Positions 36,790-45,503 of a DNA stretch of 64,000 nt are shown here, one piece after another. The DNA lies in assembly GCF_019236475.1 (NCBI RefSeq), contig NZ_JAFAIX010000003.1, positions 403,878 through 467,877 of the forward strand. The letters run 5' to 3'. Every line of letters begins with the position of its first letter. Within the stretch, counting starts at the first letter, position 1. A program made the position numbers and the translations under genes. The notes below the pieces were generated by a model, which had not been told where the DNA came from, made no database searches, and saw nothing but the letters and a program-made list of their open reading frames with translations. Origin of the DNA: Chitinophaga sp. Lineage in GTDB: Bacteria; Bacteroidota; Bacteroidia; Chitinophagales; Chitinophagaceae.

Positions 36790-37404
36790 ATGGGCATTAC
36801 AGAACGTAAAGAGAGAGAGAAGGCAGAGATGCGGCGTCGTATTGTAGATGCAGCAATTGACATGTTTGTTGCGGAGGGATATGAGAAAGTCTCCATCCGG
36901 AATATTGCTGACAAGATAGAATACAGTCCCGCTACGATTTACCTTTACTACAAAGATAAGGATGAATTGCTTTATGATGTACAGGCGGAGGCTTTTGGCA
37001 AACTGGCTGCGTATTTCAAAGCGAAAGTCACTGCTGCGGACGTACTAGAACGCTTGGAGCAACTGGCTTTGGCCTATTTCGACTTTTCACAGGAATATCA
37101 AGAGCTGTATGACCTGATGTTCATCATTAAGGCGCCCATGAATACCGTGGAAGAAGATGAAGAGTGGAAGAATGGTCTGGAAGCCTTCAGTTATCTGAGA
37201 GATATCATGACCGAATGTGTAGAGAAAAAGCTGGTTCGTTTTCCTGACCCGATGACAGCTACTTTGAGCATATGGGCCTTTATACATGGGTTCATTAGTC
37301 TGAATCTCCGCTGTCGTATTAAAATCGCGCAACTGGACGTTTTAGCATTGCCTGCATTTGTACGATCCTGTGTTAAACATTATGTAGAAACTATCAAAGC
37401 CTAA
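36790..37404 (+). CDS. TetR/AcrR family repressor
   Basis: A 204-residue DNA-binding regulator. The N-terminal HTH (about 14-60) reads RRRIVDAAIDMFVAEGYEKVSIRNIADKI then YSPATIYLYYKDKDELLYDV, the standard TetR signature. The C-terminal helical domain (about 75-204) binds an unknown inducer and dimerises. It stands directly upstream of a TolC/HlyD/RND operon, and the same palindrome occurs in its own promoter and twice in front of the efflux genes, so it very likely represses both itself and the pump. Confidence 0.92.
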   Translation: MGITERKEREKAEMRRRIVDAAIDMFVAEGYEKVSIRNIADKIEYSPATIYLYYKDKDELLYDVQAEAFGKLAAYFKAKVTAADVLERLEQLALAYFDFSQEYQELYDLMFIIKAPMNTVEEDEEWKNGLEAFSYLRDIMTECVEKKLVRFPDPMTATLSIWAFIHGFISLNLRCRIKIAQLDVLALPAFVRSCVKHYVETIKA

Positions 37405-37412
37405 ATCATAGT

Positions 37413-37437
37413 AAAAAGCCTTCGGGCTTTTTTTTAA
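37413..37437 (+). terminator. Terminator of tetR
   Basis: AAAAAGCC pairs with GGCTTTTT across a TTCG tetraloop and continues into a T-run, 9 bp after the tetR stop. Confidence 0.85.
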
Positions 37438-37444
37438 CAGGCGA

Positions 37445-37461
37445 ATTGAACATCGTTCAGT
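37445..37461. promoter_or_regulatory. TetR operator-like site 2
   Basis: ATTGAACATCGTTCAGT contains a perfect 5-3-5 palindrome (TGAAC, ATC, GTTCA) and aligns with sites 1 and 3. It lies 70 bp before the TolC-family start, in the region where the pump promoter is expected; I could not identify that promoter's own boxes with confidence. Confidence 0.6.
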
Positions 37462-37513
37462 ATATCAACATCGATAATAGTAATAGCCATGCGCTATTTT
37501 TTTTAACACTAGT

Positions 37514-37530
37514 AATAAACACTGTTTATT
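37514..37530. promoter_or_regulatory. TetR operator-like site 3
   Basis: AATAAACACTGTTTATT is a perfect 7-3-7 palindrome whose last base directly precedes the ATG of the TolC-family gene, so binding could block transcript elongation or the start region. Confidence 0.65.
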
Positions 37531-38895
37531 ATGTTCACATTCTTCACAAAAGGAGCATTGTTAATTGGGCTGATAGCGAGTAGCATAGCGGCATCCGCCC
37601 AACAGACCGTGCTCGATGATTACATCCAGCAGGCATTCAACAGCAACAAAGGCCTGCAAGAGCAGCATATTCAACTGGACAAAGCCCTCTATGCATTGAA
37701 AGAAGCTAAAAGCCTATTTGGTCCAGATGTTACCTTTCTCGCCAGCTATGTAAAATCCCAAGGTGGGCGTACCATCGATTTTCCATTGGGGGATATCCTA
37801 AATCCTGTTTATGGCTCTTTGAACCAGCTTACTGGCAGTCATTTTCCCATGATGGAAAATGCGAAATTCCAGCTTAACCCTGATAATTTCCTGGATACGA
37901 AAGTGCGAACCAGTATGCCATTGATTAATGCGGAAATCTATTACAATCAGCAAATCAAAAAGGAACAGATTAGTCAACAACAGGCAGCAGTGAATGTCTA
38001 CAAACGGCAGTTGGTGCAGGATATAAAAACCGCTTATTTCCAGTATTATCAGACGGTTCAGGCAGTGGCTATATACAACAGCGCATTAGCACTCATCAAT
38101 GAAAACATCCGCATCAACGAGAGTATGGTCCGCAATGGGGTGCGCAACAATACAGCGCTGTACCGCTCCAAAACGGAGAAAGAAAAAACAGATGCGTCTA
38201 TCAATCAGGCAGAAAATGCCCGGGAGAATGCAAAAGCCTATTTCAATTTTTTGTTGAATAGGGATTTGAGAGACAGCATTACACTTGACAGCGGGTTGCT
38301 CTCCCAGCCTGCCGCCGGCGCCCTCGCATATGGCGATGTTAATAGTCGGGAAGAATTACAACAATACAAGCATGCTATCAGCGCATATGAGTTGAACACA
38401 AAACTACAGCGTGCCTACATTATTCCTAAACTGAGCACATTCCTGGATCTTGGCTCTCAGGGCGCTCCCATCACGTTCGATAATAGCTCTCGCTATTATA
38501 TGTTCGGGGTAAACTTAGAATGGAGCCTCTTTACTTTTCATAAAAGCAAGTATCGCATCCGACAGGCAGAAACCAATGTAGCAGCCATCCGGATGGCCGC
38601 GTCACAGACGGTAGATCAACTGCAGCTCCAATTACAGCAAGCGCGTAACAATTACGCCACGGCTATACGCAATTTCAACGCTGCTACCACACAACTTGAT
38701 TTTGCAGAGCGCTATTATCGCGATCAACTGAAGGTTTACAAGGAAGGACAGCTCCTTTACCTCGAACTACTGGATGCGCAGAACCAGTTGACACAAGCCA
38801 GGCTGCAGATTGCGGTGACACAAGCCGGCGTTCAAACAGCTTTTGCAGCCGTAGAAAGAGCACAGGCATCTTACAACATTGATATCAACAAATAA
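37531..38895 (+). CDS. TolC-family outer-membrane efflux protein
   Basis: A 454-residue outer-membrane channel of the tripartite pump, with a signal peptide (1-23). The two TolC-type halves are rich in long helices with A/Q/N (QAAVNVYKRQLVQDIKTAYFQYYQTVQAVAIY at about 150-180 and QLQLQLQQARNNYATAIRNFNAATTQLDFAERYY near 370-400). The conserved KEGQLLYLELLDAQNQLTQARL near the C-terminus is a family signature. It is first in the operon, 12 bp before the adaptor gene, unlike the common adaptor-pump-channel order. Confidence 0.92.
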   Translation: MFTFFTKGALLIGLIASSIAASAQQTVLDDYIQQAFNSNKGLQEQHIQLDKALYALKEAKSLFGPDVTFLASYVKSQGGRTIDFPLGDILNPVYGSLNQLTGSHFPMMENAKFQLNPDNFLDTKVRTSMPLINAEIYYNQQIKKEQISQQQAAVNVYKRQLVQDIKTAYFQYYQTVQAVAIYNSALALINENIRINESMVRNGVRNNTALYRSKTEKEKTDASINQAENARENAKAYFNFLLNRDLRDSITLDSGLLSQPAAGALAYGDVNSREELQQYKHAISAYELNTKLQRAYIIPKLSTFLDLGSQGAPITFDNSSRYYMFGVNLEWSLFTFHKSKYRIRQAETNVAAIRMAASQTVDQLQLQLQQARNNYATAIRNFNAATTQLDFAERYYRDQLKVYKEGQLLYLELLDAQNQLTQARLQIAVTQAGVQTAFAAVERAQASYNIDINK

Positions 38896-38907
38896 AATCT
38901 GATTACC

Positions 38908-39945
38908 ATGAAACGTCTTCCCATCTTCATAGCTTTCACTGTTGTATTAGCCTCCTGTGGTAGCAAAAAGCAGCCTGCTAAAACAGACAGTACTGGCATC
39001 ATCCCCGTAAAAACCATCACGCTGGAACAACATCAGGGCGCACAAACCATCCATGCATCCGGACAATTTACCACGGATGATGAGGTATATCTCTCTTTCA
39101 AAACAGGTGGCATCATCAATAATATTTATGTAAAAGAAGGCGATGCTGTACATAAAGGTCAACTGCTCGCTACTTTGAACCTGACAGAAATCAATGCACA
39201 GGTACAACAGGCCACCCTGGCCTATGAGAAGGCACAGCGGGATTTCCATCGTACACAGAATTTGTACAACGATAGCGTGGCTACACTGGAACAATTGCAG
39301 AACAGCAAAACCGCACAGGAACTAGCAGCACAGCAATTATCTTCCGCCCGTTTCAATCTCACCTACTCTACCATTCATGCTACACAAGATGGCTATGTAT
39401 TGCACAAACTCGCCAATACAGGACAGCTCATCAATGCGGGCGCACCTGTGCTGCAAACCAATGGCGCTCGCAATGCACATTGGATCTTACGTATAGGCGT
39501 CAGCGATAAAGAATGGGCCAGTGTAAAAACCGGCAATAAAGCAAATATTGAAGTGCAATCGCTCCAATTACCGGGAACGGTTACACGCAAATCAGAAGGT
39601 ATAGATCCACAAAGCGGCACTTTCATCCTAGATGTACAGCTTAGCGGAAATAAGCCAGCAGCCATTGCTGCAGGGATGTTCGGCCGCTGTACTATTCAAA
39701 CTGCTGCTGCCGATACCTCCGGTATCTGGCGCATCCCATATGGCGCTTTACTGGATGGCAACGGCAGCAGTGGGTTTGTATTTGTTACCAACGATAACAA
39801 AACTGCACAGAAAGTGCCGGTAACCATCGCAGGTATGGAAAAAGACCAGGTGCTGATCAGTGGCGGCATTGGGAATGCAGCCAAACTGATTGTTTCCGGT
39901 AGCGCCTATCTGAAAGATCAATCTCCTATCCGCATCATCCAATAA
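38908..39945 (+). CDS. RND efflux periplasmic adaptor (HlyD/MFP family) lipoprotein
   Basis: A 345-residue membrane-fusion protein with a lipoprotein signal (lipobox VLASC, Cys near residue 17). It has a biotinyl/lipoyl-like domain (GGIINNIYVKEGDAVHKGQLLATLN, about 70-95), a short helical hairpin (about 100-150), the second lipoyl half (IHATQDGYVLHKLANTGQLINAGAPVLQ, about 153-180), a beta-barrel and a membrane-proximal domain. It joins the RND pump to the TolC-type channel. The ATG follows the upstream gene by 12 bp, as does the next one. Confidence 0.92.
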   Translation: MKRLPIFIAFTVVLASCGSKKQPAKTDSTGIIPVKTITLEQHQGAQTIHASGQFTTDDEVYLSFKTGGIINNIYVKEGDAVHKGQLLATLNLTEINAQVQQATLAYEKAQRDFHRTQNLYNDSVATLEQLQNSKTAQELAAQQLSSARFNLTYSTIHATQDGYVLHKLANTGQLINAGAPVLQTNGARNAHWILRIGVSDKEWASVKTGNKANIEVQSLQLPGTVTRKSEGIDPQSGTFILDVQLSGNKPAAIAAGMFGRCTIQTAAADTSGIWRIPYGALLDGNGSSGFVFVTNDNKTAQKVPVTIAGMEKDQVLISGGIGNAAKLIVSGSAYLKDQSPIRIIQ

Positions 39946-39957
39946 ATTGCTGCACTC

Positions 39958-42900
39958 ATGAAAATATCCAATTATGCCGTCAAGAATTACCAGTTCACCC
40001 TGGTAATATTCATCATGATCATCGTGCTGGGTATCAGTACTATCATGAATATGCCGCGCTCGGAAGACCCCGAGATGAAAGCGCCACAATACACTGTGGT
40101 AGTGGTTTACCCAGGAACTAGTCCGAAAGATATGGAAGATCTCGTGATCAATCCACTAGAGAAAGAAATATACAGCCTTGAAAATATCAAACGCTTACGT
40201 ACCAATATCAGCGACGGTGTAGCCACCATTCGTGTAGAATACAAGTACAATTCAAACGTGGAGCAAAAGTACCAGGAGCTGGTTAGAGAAGTCAATAACA
40301 AAAAGAAAGACCTCCCTGCGGATATCTTCAGTATTGAAGTATTGAAAAGCGAACCCTCCGATGTAAATGTTCTCCAAGCAGCATTGATCTCCGAGAATGC
40401 TTCCCGCGACCAGCTTCGTTTCTACGCAGAAAAATTCCAAGAAAGCCTGGAAAAAGTACCTGCACTGAAGAATGTAAAAATTCACGGATTGCCCGACCAA
40501 CAGGTGCGTGTAGAATTGCAATTAGATAAGATGGCCCAGTTGCATATCCCCATCGGGATAGTGATGCAGGCAGTTCAAAGTGAGATGGCCAATATTCCCG
40601 GCGGTAGCATTGATGCAGGAGAAAAAGCGTTCAACATCAAAACCAGCGGCAATTACCAGGACCTGGCAGGCATCGGTAATACGATTGTTGCTGCCGCCAA
40701 TGGGAAAAATGTCTTCCTGAAAGATATTGCGAATGTGTACTATGGATTTGATGATGAGAAATATTTCGTGCGACTTAATGGTAATCGCTGTGTAGTGGTA
40801 TCTGCTGCGCAAAAGCCTGGAGAGAATATCAGTAAAACGGAACTTGCATTTCAACCTGTGGTGGAGGCTTTCCGCAAAACATTACCTGCTAATATTGATC
40901 TGGCACTGTATTTCAACCAAGCCGATGCGGTTAACTCCAGGCTGGCAGGACTCGGTAAAGATTTTCTGATTGCAATCCTACTGGTGGCCATCACCTTGCT
41001 GCCATTGGGACAACGCCCCGCTATTATTGTAATGATTTCCATCCCGCTGTCTTTATCCATCGGCATTGTGTTATTACAACTCTTTGGATATAACCTGAAC
41101 CAGCTCAGTATTGTAGGATTGGTGGTAGCATTGGGATTGCTGGTAGACGACAGCATTGTGGTGATTGAAAACATTGAACGATGGATGCTAGACGGACATA
41201 GCAGAATGGAAGCCACCTTGAAAGCCACTTCTCAAATAGGGTTAGCAGTAATAGGCTGTACGGCTACCTTGATTATAGCATTTATGCCGATTGTATTCAT
41301 GCCGGAAGGCGCAGGCGATTTCATACGCGGACTCCCACTGGCTGTAATTTTCAGCGTATTGGCTTCCATGGCCGTGTCTCTCACTATCATTCCTTTCCTC
41401 GCTAGCAAACTGCTGAAGGACCATCAAAATCCAGAAGGCAATATTTTCATGCGTGCACTGAAACGTATGATTCATGGCAGCTATGCTCGTTTGCTAGACA
41501 AAGCGCTACATCGCCCTGTGCTCACGATCATTGTATCCTTGTTGATTTTCGGGGGCTCTTTGGTGGTATTTAAAGCAATTGGTTTCAGTTTATTCCCTGC
41601 TTCTGAAAAGCCGCAATTCCTAGTGAATGTAATTGCGCCGCCACAGAGTAACCTCACGTATACCGATAGTATTGCCCGTCAGTTGGAAGCGGTATTGCAA
41701 AAAGAGAAAGCGGTGAAATACGTTGCCAGCAATATTGGGAAAGGCAATCCACGTATCTATTACAATGAGATTCCTGAAAATGAGCACAGCGACTATGCCC
41801 AATTATTCGTGCAACTGGATCCACATACCAGTCCTGCTGCAAAGTTGGCACTGATAGAAAAACTGCGTCAACAGTGGACACCCTATCCCGGCGCGAAGAT
41901 TGAAGTAAAGAACTTCGAACAAGGCCCGCCAGTAGCCGCACCTGTAGAAATACGCATCTTCGGGGACAACCTGGATACCTTACGTACATTGGCCGCCAAT
42001 GCAGAAAAGCTGCTGGAGAAAACGCCTGGCACCATTTACATCAAGAACCCCGTGAGTAATCTAAAAACCGATATCCGGGTGAAGATAGACCGGGAGAAAG
42101 CCCAACAGTTAGGTATTCCAACGGTAAACATAGACAGGGCGGTCAGATTAGCGGTAAGCGGCATCAACCTGGGTAAGTACAATGACGTAAATGATAACGA
42201 TTATGATATCCTGTTAACACGCCAGAAAACGGGCAAGCCTACACTGGATGTATTCCGGGACCTTTTTGTCAATAATGCGCAGGGTGCTGCGATTCCGTTA
42301 TCGCAGTTAGCTTCGCTGGAGATGGAAACAGGGCCGCTCACTATTCGCCACCAAGAGAAGAATAGAATGGTAGCAGTAACTGCGTTTGTGCAGAAGGGTT
42401 ATCTCGCAGATAAAGTCATCAATGACGTGATTAAACAGATGGATGCGCAACATTTGCCAGTTGGCTACAGCTATGAAATGGGTGGAGAAGTGGAAAGTCG
42501 GAAAGATTCCTTCGGTGGATTTATGACTATCATTATTGTGACCGTATTTCTCTTTGTGGCAGTATTGATATTGGAGTTCAAAACCTTCAAAAGCACGCTG
42601 ATAGTGCTTTCTGTCATCCCATTGGGGATTGTGGGCGCCGCCATTGCCCTCTGGATAACAGGGAATTCCTTATCATTCGTGGCCATTATAGGACTGATTG
42701 CGTTGGCAGGGATTGAAGTGAAGAATACCATTTTGTTGGTAGATTTCACCAACCAGTTGCGTATGCAGGGGCATAGCCTGGAAGACGCCATCAGAGAGGC
42801 TGGAGAGGTAAGATTCTTACCAATTGTACTCACCTCTCTCACCGCGATTGGTGGATTAATACCGATTGCCATTTCCACCAATCCGTTGATCTCTCCATTA

Positions 42901-43056
42901 GCCATTGTATTGATCGGAGGCCTAATCAGTTCTACTTTATTGTCGAGGATTGTGACGCCAGTGGTGTACAAGCTGATTCCACCGAAGATTCAAGGTCCGG
43001 AGCCTACTTTCGGTGAAGTATATACGGAGGAAATAGCAGAGTTGGAAGAGGCATAA
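39958..43056 (+). CDS. RND family inner-membrane efflux transporter (AcrB/MdtF-like)
   Basis: A 1032-residue proton-driven exporter. Twelve membrane helices in two halves; TM1 is YQFTLVIFIMIIVLGISTIM, TM4 has GLLVDDSIVVIENIE with the proton-relay Asp pair, and TM10 region GLIALAGIEVKNTILLVDF carries the partner Lys. Large periplasmic loops follow TM1 and TM7. The MNMPRSEDPEMKAP motif after TM1 is typical of the hydrophobe/amphiphile-efflux group of Bacteroidota. Together with the adaptor and channel it forms a complete tripartite pump. Substrates cannot be read from sequence. Confidence 0.94.
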   Translation: MKISNYAVKNYQFTLVIFIMIIVLGISTIMNMPRSEDPEMKAPQYTVVVVYPGTSPKDMEDLVINPLEKEIYSLENIKRLRTNISDGVATIRVEYKYNSNVEQKYQELVREVNNKKKDLPADIFSIEVLKSEPSDVNVLQAALISENASRDQLRFYAEKFQESLEKVPALKNVKIHGLPDQQVRVELQLDKMAQLHIPIGIVMQAVQSEMANIPGGSIDAGEKAFNIKTSGNYQDLAGIGNTIVAAANGKNVFLKDIANVYYGFDDEKYFVRLNGNRCVVVSAAQKPGENISKTELAFQPVVEAFRKTLPANIDLALYFNQADAVNSRLAGLGKDFLIAILLVAITLLPLGQRPAIIVMISIPLSLSIGIVLLQLFGYNLNQLSIVGLVVALGLLVDDSIVVIENIERWMLDGHSRMEATLKATSQIGLAVIGCTATLIIAFMPIVFMPEGAGDFIRGLPLAVIFSVLASMAVSLTIIPFLASKLLKDHQNPEGNIFMRALKRMIHGSYARLLDKALHRPVLTIIVSLLIFGGSLVVFKAIGFSLFPASEKPQFLVNVIAPPQSNLTYTDSIARQLEAVLQKEKAVKYVASNIGKGNPRIYYNEIPENEHSDYAQLFVQLDPHTSPAAKLALIEKLRQQWTPYPGAKIEVKNFEQGPPVAAPVEIRIFGDNLDTLRTLAANAEKLLEKTPGTIYIKNPVSNLKTDIRVKIDREKAQQLGIPTVNIDRAVRLAVSGINLGKYNDVNDNDYDILLTRQKTGKPTLDVFRDLFVNNAQGAAIPLSQLASLEMETGPLTIRHQEKNRMVAVTAFVQKGYLADKVINDVIKQMDAQHLPVGYSYEMGGEVESRKDSFGGFMTIIIVTVFLFVAVLILEFKTFKSTLIVLSVIPLGIVGAAIALWITGNSLSFVAIIGLIALAGIEVKNTILLVDFTNQLRMQGHSLEDAIREAGEVRFLPIVLTSLTAIGGLIPIAISTNPLISPLAIVLIGGLISSTLLSRIVTPVVYKLIPPKIQGPEPTFGEVYTEEIAELEEA

Positions 43057-43059
43057 TTA

Positions 43060-43089
43060 TTGTGAATTTCAAAGGAATCCTTACATTTA
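43060..43089 (+). promoter_or_regulatory. Candidate promoter for the small barrel protein
   Basis: TTG at 43060-43062 and TACATTTA at 43082-43089 with a 19-bp spacer; the -7 box misses the final G. TTTCAAAGGA (43067-43076) and TCCTTTGAAA (43101-43110) form a perfect inverted repeat around the -7 box, which may be an operator. Confidence 0.4.
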
Positions 43090-43120
43090 TAGTAACCAAA
43101 TCCTTTGAAAATTAGATCTT

Positions 43121-43642
43121 ATGAAAAAAGTCTTTCAGGCACTGGTTGCCATTCTGCTGGTATTATGCGTAAGTACGCAATCGTCGCAGGCTCAGTTAAA
43201 GCGTTTTAGCATTGGTCCTTTTGTAGAAGCGGGGTTTCCAACTGGTGATTTCAGCAACACGCACAATACTGGTTATGGTCTTGGTCTTGGTGCAGATGTC
43301 AAGTTGGTGGCGGGTCTTACCGCAGTAGGATCTGTAAGTTTCATGCATTTCGGTGGTAAGACGATCAGTGGCCCCACACCTGGTTCTACGCAGGATGTAC
43401 CAGCCGCTAATGTGATTCCTATTCGATTGGGGTTGCGTTACAAGTTGTTCTCTATGTTGTATGCGAAAGTAGAAGGTGGTACCGCACATTTCACCGGTGA
43501 TTACAACAGTGGTGTAGGTGCGCTGGTAGCTCCGGGTATTGGTATCCGTTTACTGGGCTTGGATGTGGAAGCGAAATATGAAGCCTGGTTTAAGGATGGT
43601 ACGCATGGTTTCTGGGGTCTGAAAGCAGGATATAATTTCTAA
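43121..43642 (+). CDS. Small outer-membrane beta-barrel protein
   Basis: A 173-residue protein with a signal peptide (1-24, ending SSQAQ), then about eight amphipathic strands with alternating residues (SIGPFVEAGFPTGDF, GYGLGLGADVKLVAGLTAVGSVSF, VIPIRLGLRYKLFSMLYAKVEGG) and a C-terminal aromatic (GLKAGYNF), the usual signal for barrel assembly. It belongs to the broad porin-family/OMP beta-barrel group; function unknown. It stands alone between its own candidate promoter and a double hairpin. Confidence 0.82.
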   Translation: MKKVFQALVAILLVLCVSTQSSQAQLKRFSIGPFVEAGFPTGDFSNTHNTGYGLGLGADVKLVAGLTAVGSVSFMHFGGKTISGPTPGSTQDVPAANVIPIRLGLRYKLFSMLYAKVEGGTAHFTGDYNSGVGALVAPGIGIRLLGLDVEAKYEAWFKDGTHGFWGLKAGYNF

Positions 43643-43674
43643 TTTTTTTCTTGTATAAAAAAAGAAGCTGTATC

Positions 43675-43715
43675 AAAAACCGGATTTGACGTCTGCGAGG
43701 TCAAATCCGGTTTTT
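43675..43715. terminator. Bidirectional hairpin with GACGTC-type tip
   Basis: Arms of 16 bases (43675-43690 and 43700-43715), AAAAACCGGATTTGAC on the left, close on a TGC loop with one mismatch inside the GACGTC/GACGTC tip (one arm reads GAGGTC). It lies between convergent genes. It is preceded by AAGAAGCTGTATCAAAAA, a sequence that also borders the hairpin at 18102 in the other orientation. Confidence 0.8.
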
Positions 43716-43723
43716 GCTTTTTC

Positions 43724-43752
43724 GTCGTCCCTGCCCGCTGGGCAGGGACGAC
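43724..43752. terminator. Second hairpin of the double terminator, CCTGCCC type
   Basis: GTCGTCCCTGCCC pairs perfectly with GGGCAGGGACGAC across GCT. Eight T-rich bases separate it from the GACGTC-type hairpin. The same two-hairpin order recurs at 46864-46945. Confidence 0.8.
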
Positions 43753-43775
43753 AACCAGGAAAGTTCGTGTAGTCA

Positions 43776-44645
43776 TTATTGTACGGTAACAGACCAAGAT
43801 CTATCGAATAATTGGCCTGGATGGAGGGCATTGATGCCTTCTTTTGCTGCGAGTTCTCCGGTAGTGCATATGTTGTCGGCAATACCGCACCATGGCTCTA
43901 TACAAACGAAATCGGCATCTTTTGCGGACCAGATGCCCATATAAGGAAAACCGTCGAATTGAACGGTAACGCTGTAGCCCGTGCGATCGCTCTTAATGCT
44001 GATCTGATTGGAGGCGAGGTGTTTAAAGACCAGCGCGTCTTCATAAAACAAAGATTTCTCCAATGGCAATCGTTGTATATTATTCAAAAATGGTACAGGG
44101 TCCATTTCTATCTGGCCATTCTCGGAGAGTGGGAATTTGCCTGCGTTTTCCGTTTGATTGAAATGAAGGTAGTAATCAGTGAAGGCAGAACCTTCTGCTA
44201 TCGGCACTTTGAAAGCGGGATGTGCGCCTACGGAGAAATACATGATTTCATCACCGGTATTTTTGACATGGTAGCTAACAGAGAGTTTCGTGTCTGTCAA
44301 TACATATCGGATACTGAAAATAAAATGAAAGGGATATACTTTCAGGGTATCATCATTTGCCACCAGAGAAAGCAGGACACTATCCGGGCCTTGTTCCACC
44401 ACAGTAAAATACATATCCCTGGCGAATCCGTGGCGACCTAGCGTATATTCTTTGCCGTTATAATGATAGGTATTGTTTTTTAGTCCGCCTACTATTGGGA
44501 ACAGTACGGGACTTTTCTTGCCCCAGAAAGCGGGATCGCCGCTCCACATATAATCCAGGCTATTATCATTCCGTAGGATACTTTGCAGTTCTGCGCCTTT
44601 TTCTGCAATATCAACGGTGAGTTTTTCATTGGAAAGCCGTATCAT
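43776..44645 (-). CDS. LacX-like aldose 1-epimerase family protein
   Basis: A 289-residue cytoplasmic protein of the aldose-1-epimerase superfamily, closest in motif to LacX: GAELQSI near the N-terminus, YMWSGDPAFWGKKSPVLFPIVG, GRHGFARDMYF with a likely catalytic His, VGAHPAF with the second His, and IEPWCGIAD near the C-terminus. Family members interconvert sugar anomers or hexose-6-phosphate anomers. I start at ATG 44645 (MIRLSNEKL), where the family begins; an ATG 16 codons upstream adds a non-family tail. It is divergent from the SDR gene. Confidence 0.85.
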   Translation of the reverse strand: MIRLSNEKLTVDIAEKGAELQSILRNDNSLDYMWSGDPAFWGKKSPVLFPIVGGLKNNTYHYNGKEYTLGRHGFARDMYFTVVEQGPDSVLLSLVANDDTLKVYPFHFIFSIRYVLTDTKLSVSYHVKNTGDEIMYFSVGAHPAFKVPIAEGSAFTDYYLHFNQTENAGKFPLSENGQIEMDPVPFLNNIQRLPLEKSLFYEDALVFKHLASNQISIKSDRTGYSVTVQFDGFPYMGIWSAKDADFVCIEPWCGIADNICTTGELAAKEGINALHPGQLFDRSWSVTVQ

Positions 44646-44733
44646 GACACAGTAATTTAATGTTTTGGAGCGAAGATAATCTGTAAATTGCAATCATTCC
44701 AGAGAAATCTGAAACAGTTAAATTTTAGCAATT

Positions 44734-45450
44734 ATGGAGTCATTAAAAGGAAAGAAAGCCCTGATAACAGGCGCTGGCAAGGGAATAGGACGAGCAATAG
44801 CATTGGCATTGGCGGCAGAAGGCGTAGACGTTGCGTTGATGGGTCGTACGGAAGCTACTTTGCAGGAGGTAGCCATAGCTGCGCGTCATCTTGGTGTGAA
44901 AGCGGCTACTGCTACTGCGGATGTTGCCAATTTGGAAGAGGTGGAAAATGCCATCGCTAGCCTGACTTCCGAATTAGGCCCCATTGAGATACTGATCAAC
45001 AATGCCGGTATTGCTGCATTTGGCGGGTTTATGGATTTGAGTCCTGCACAGTGGGAACAGATTATACAAGTGAATCTCATGGGCGTGTACTATGTTACCC
45101 GCACCGTTTTACCTTCCATGATTGAAAGAAAAACCGGTGATATCATTAATATTTCTTCCACTGCCGGACAACGGGGCGCACCGCTGACCAGCGCTTACAG
45201 CGCATCTAAATTCGGACTGTTAGGTATGACAGAGTCCTTGATGCTGGAAGTACGCAAACACAATATTCGCGTGAGTGCCTTAACGCCTAGCACCATTGCT
45301 ACCGATATGGCGAAGGAACTGCAATTGACAGATGGCAATCCTGAAAAGGTTATGCAGCCGGAAGATCTGGCAGAATTTGTAGTATCGCAGTTGAAACTGA
45401 ACCGTAGAGTGGTAATTAAGTCCGCCGGCATGTGGTCTACTAATCCATAA
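44734..45450 (+). CDS. Short-chain dehydrogenase/reductase (FabG-like)
   Basis: A 238-residue NAD(P)-dependent SDR. It has the Rossmann motif TGAGKGIG (about 13-20), NNAG near residue 89, catalytic Ser in INISSTAG, and the Y-x-x-x-K pair in AYSASKFG. An Arg after the first strand (MGRTEATL) favours NADPH. It resembles 3-oxoacyl-ACP reductase and sepiapterin-reductase-like enzymes; the alcohol/ketone substrate is not evident. It is a single gene between a divergent epimerase gene and a shared bidirectional terminator. Confidence 0.9.
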   Translation: MESLKGKKALITGAGKGIGRAIALALAAEGVDVALMGRTEATLQEVAIAARHLGVKAATATADVANLEEVENAIASLTSELGPIEILINNAGIAAFGGFMDLSPAQWEQIIQVNLMGVYYVTRTVLPSMIERKTGDIINISSTAGQRGAPLTSAYSASKFGLLGMTESLMLEVRKHNIRVSALTPSTIATDMAKELQLTDGNPEKVMQPEDLAEFVVSQLKLNRRVVIKSAGMWSTNP

Positions 45451-45472
45451 ACATTTTCTACCGCTTTCAACT

Positions 45473-45503
45473 AACGGTTGGTTAGCAATGCTAACCAACC
45501 GTT
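45473..45503. terminator. Bidirectional terminator overlapping a stop codon
   Basis: AACGGTTGGTTAGC pairs perfectly with GCTAACCAACCGTT across AAT. The stop codon of the convergent hydrolase gene (45491-45493, minus strand) lies inside the right arm, so the last codons of that gene are part of the stem. Confidence 0.85.
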
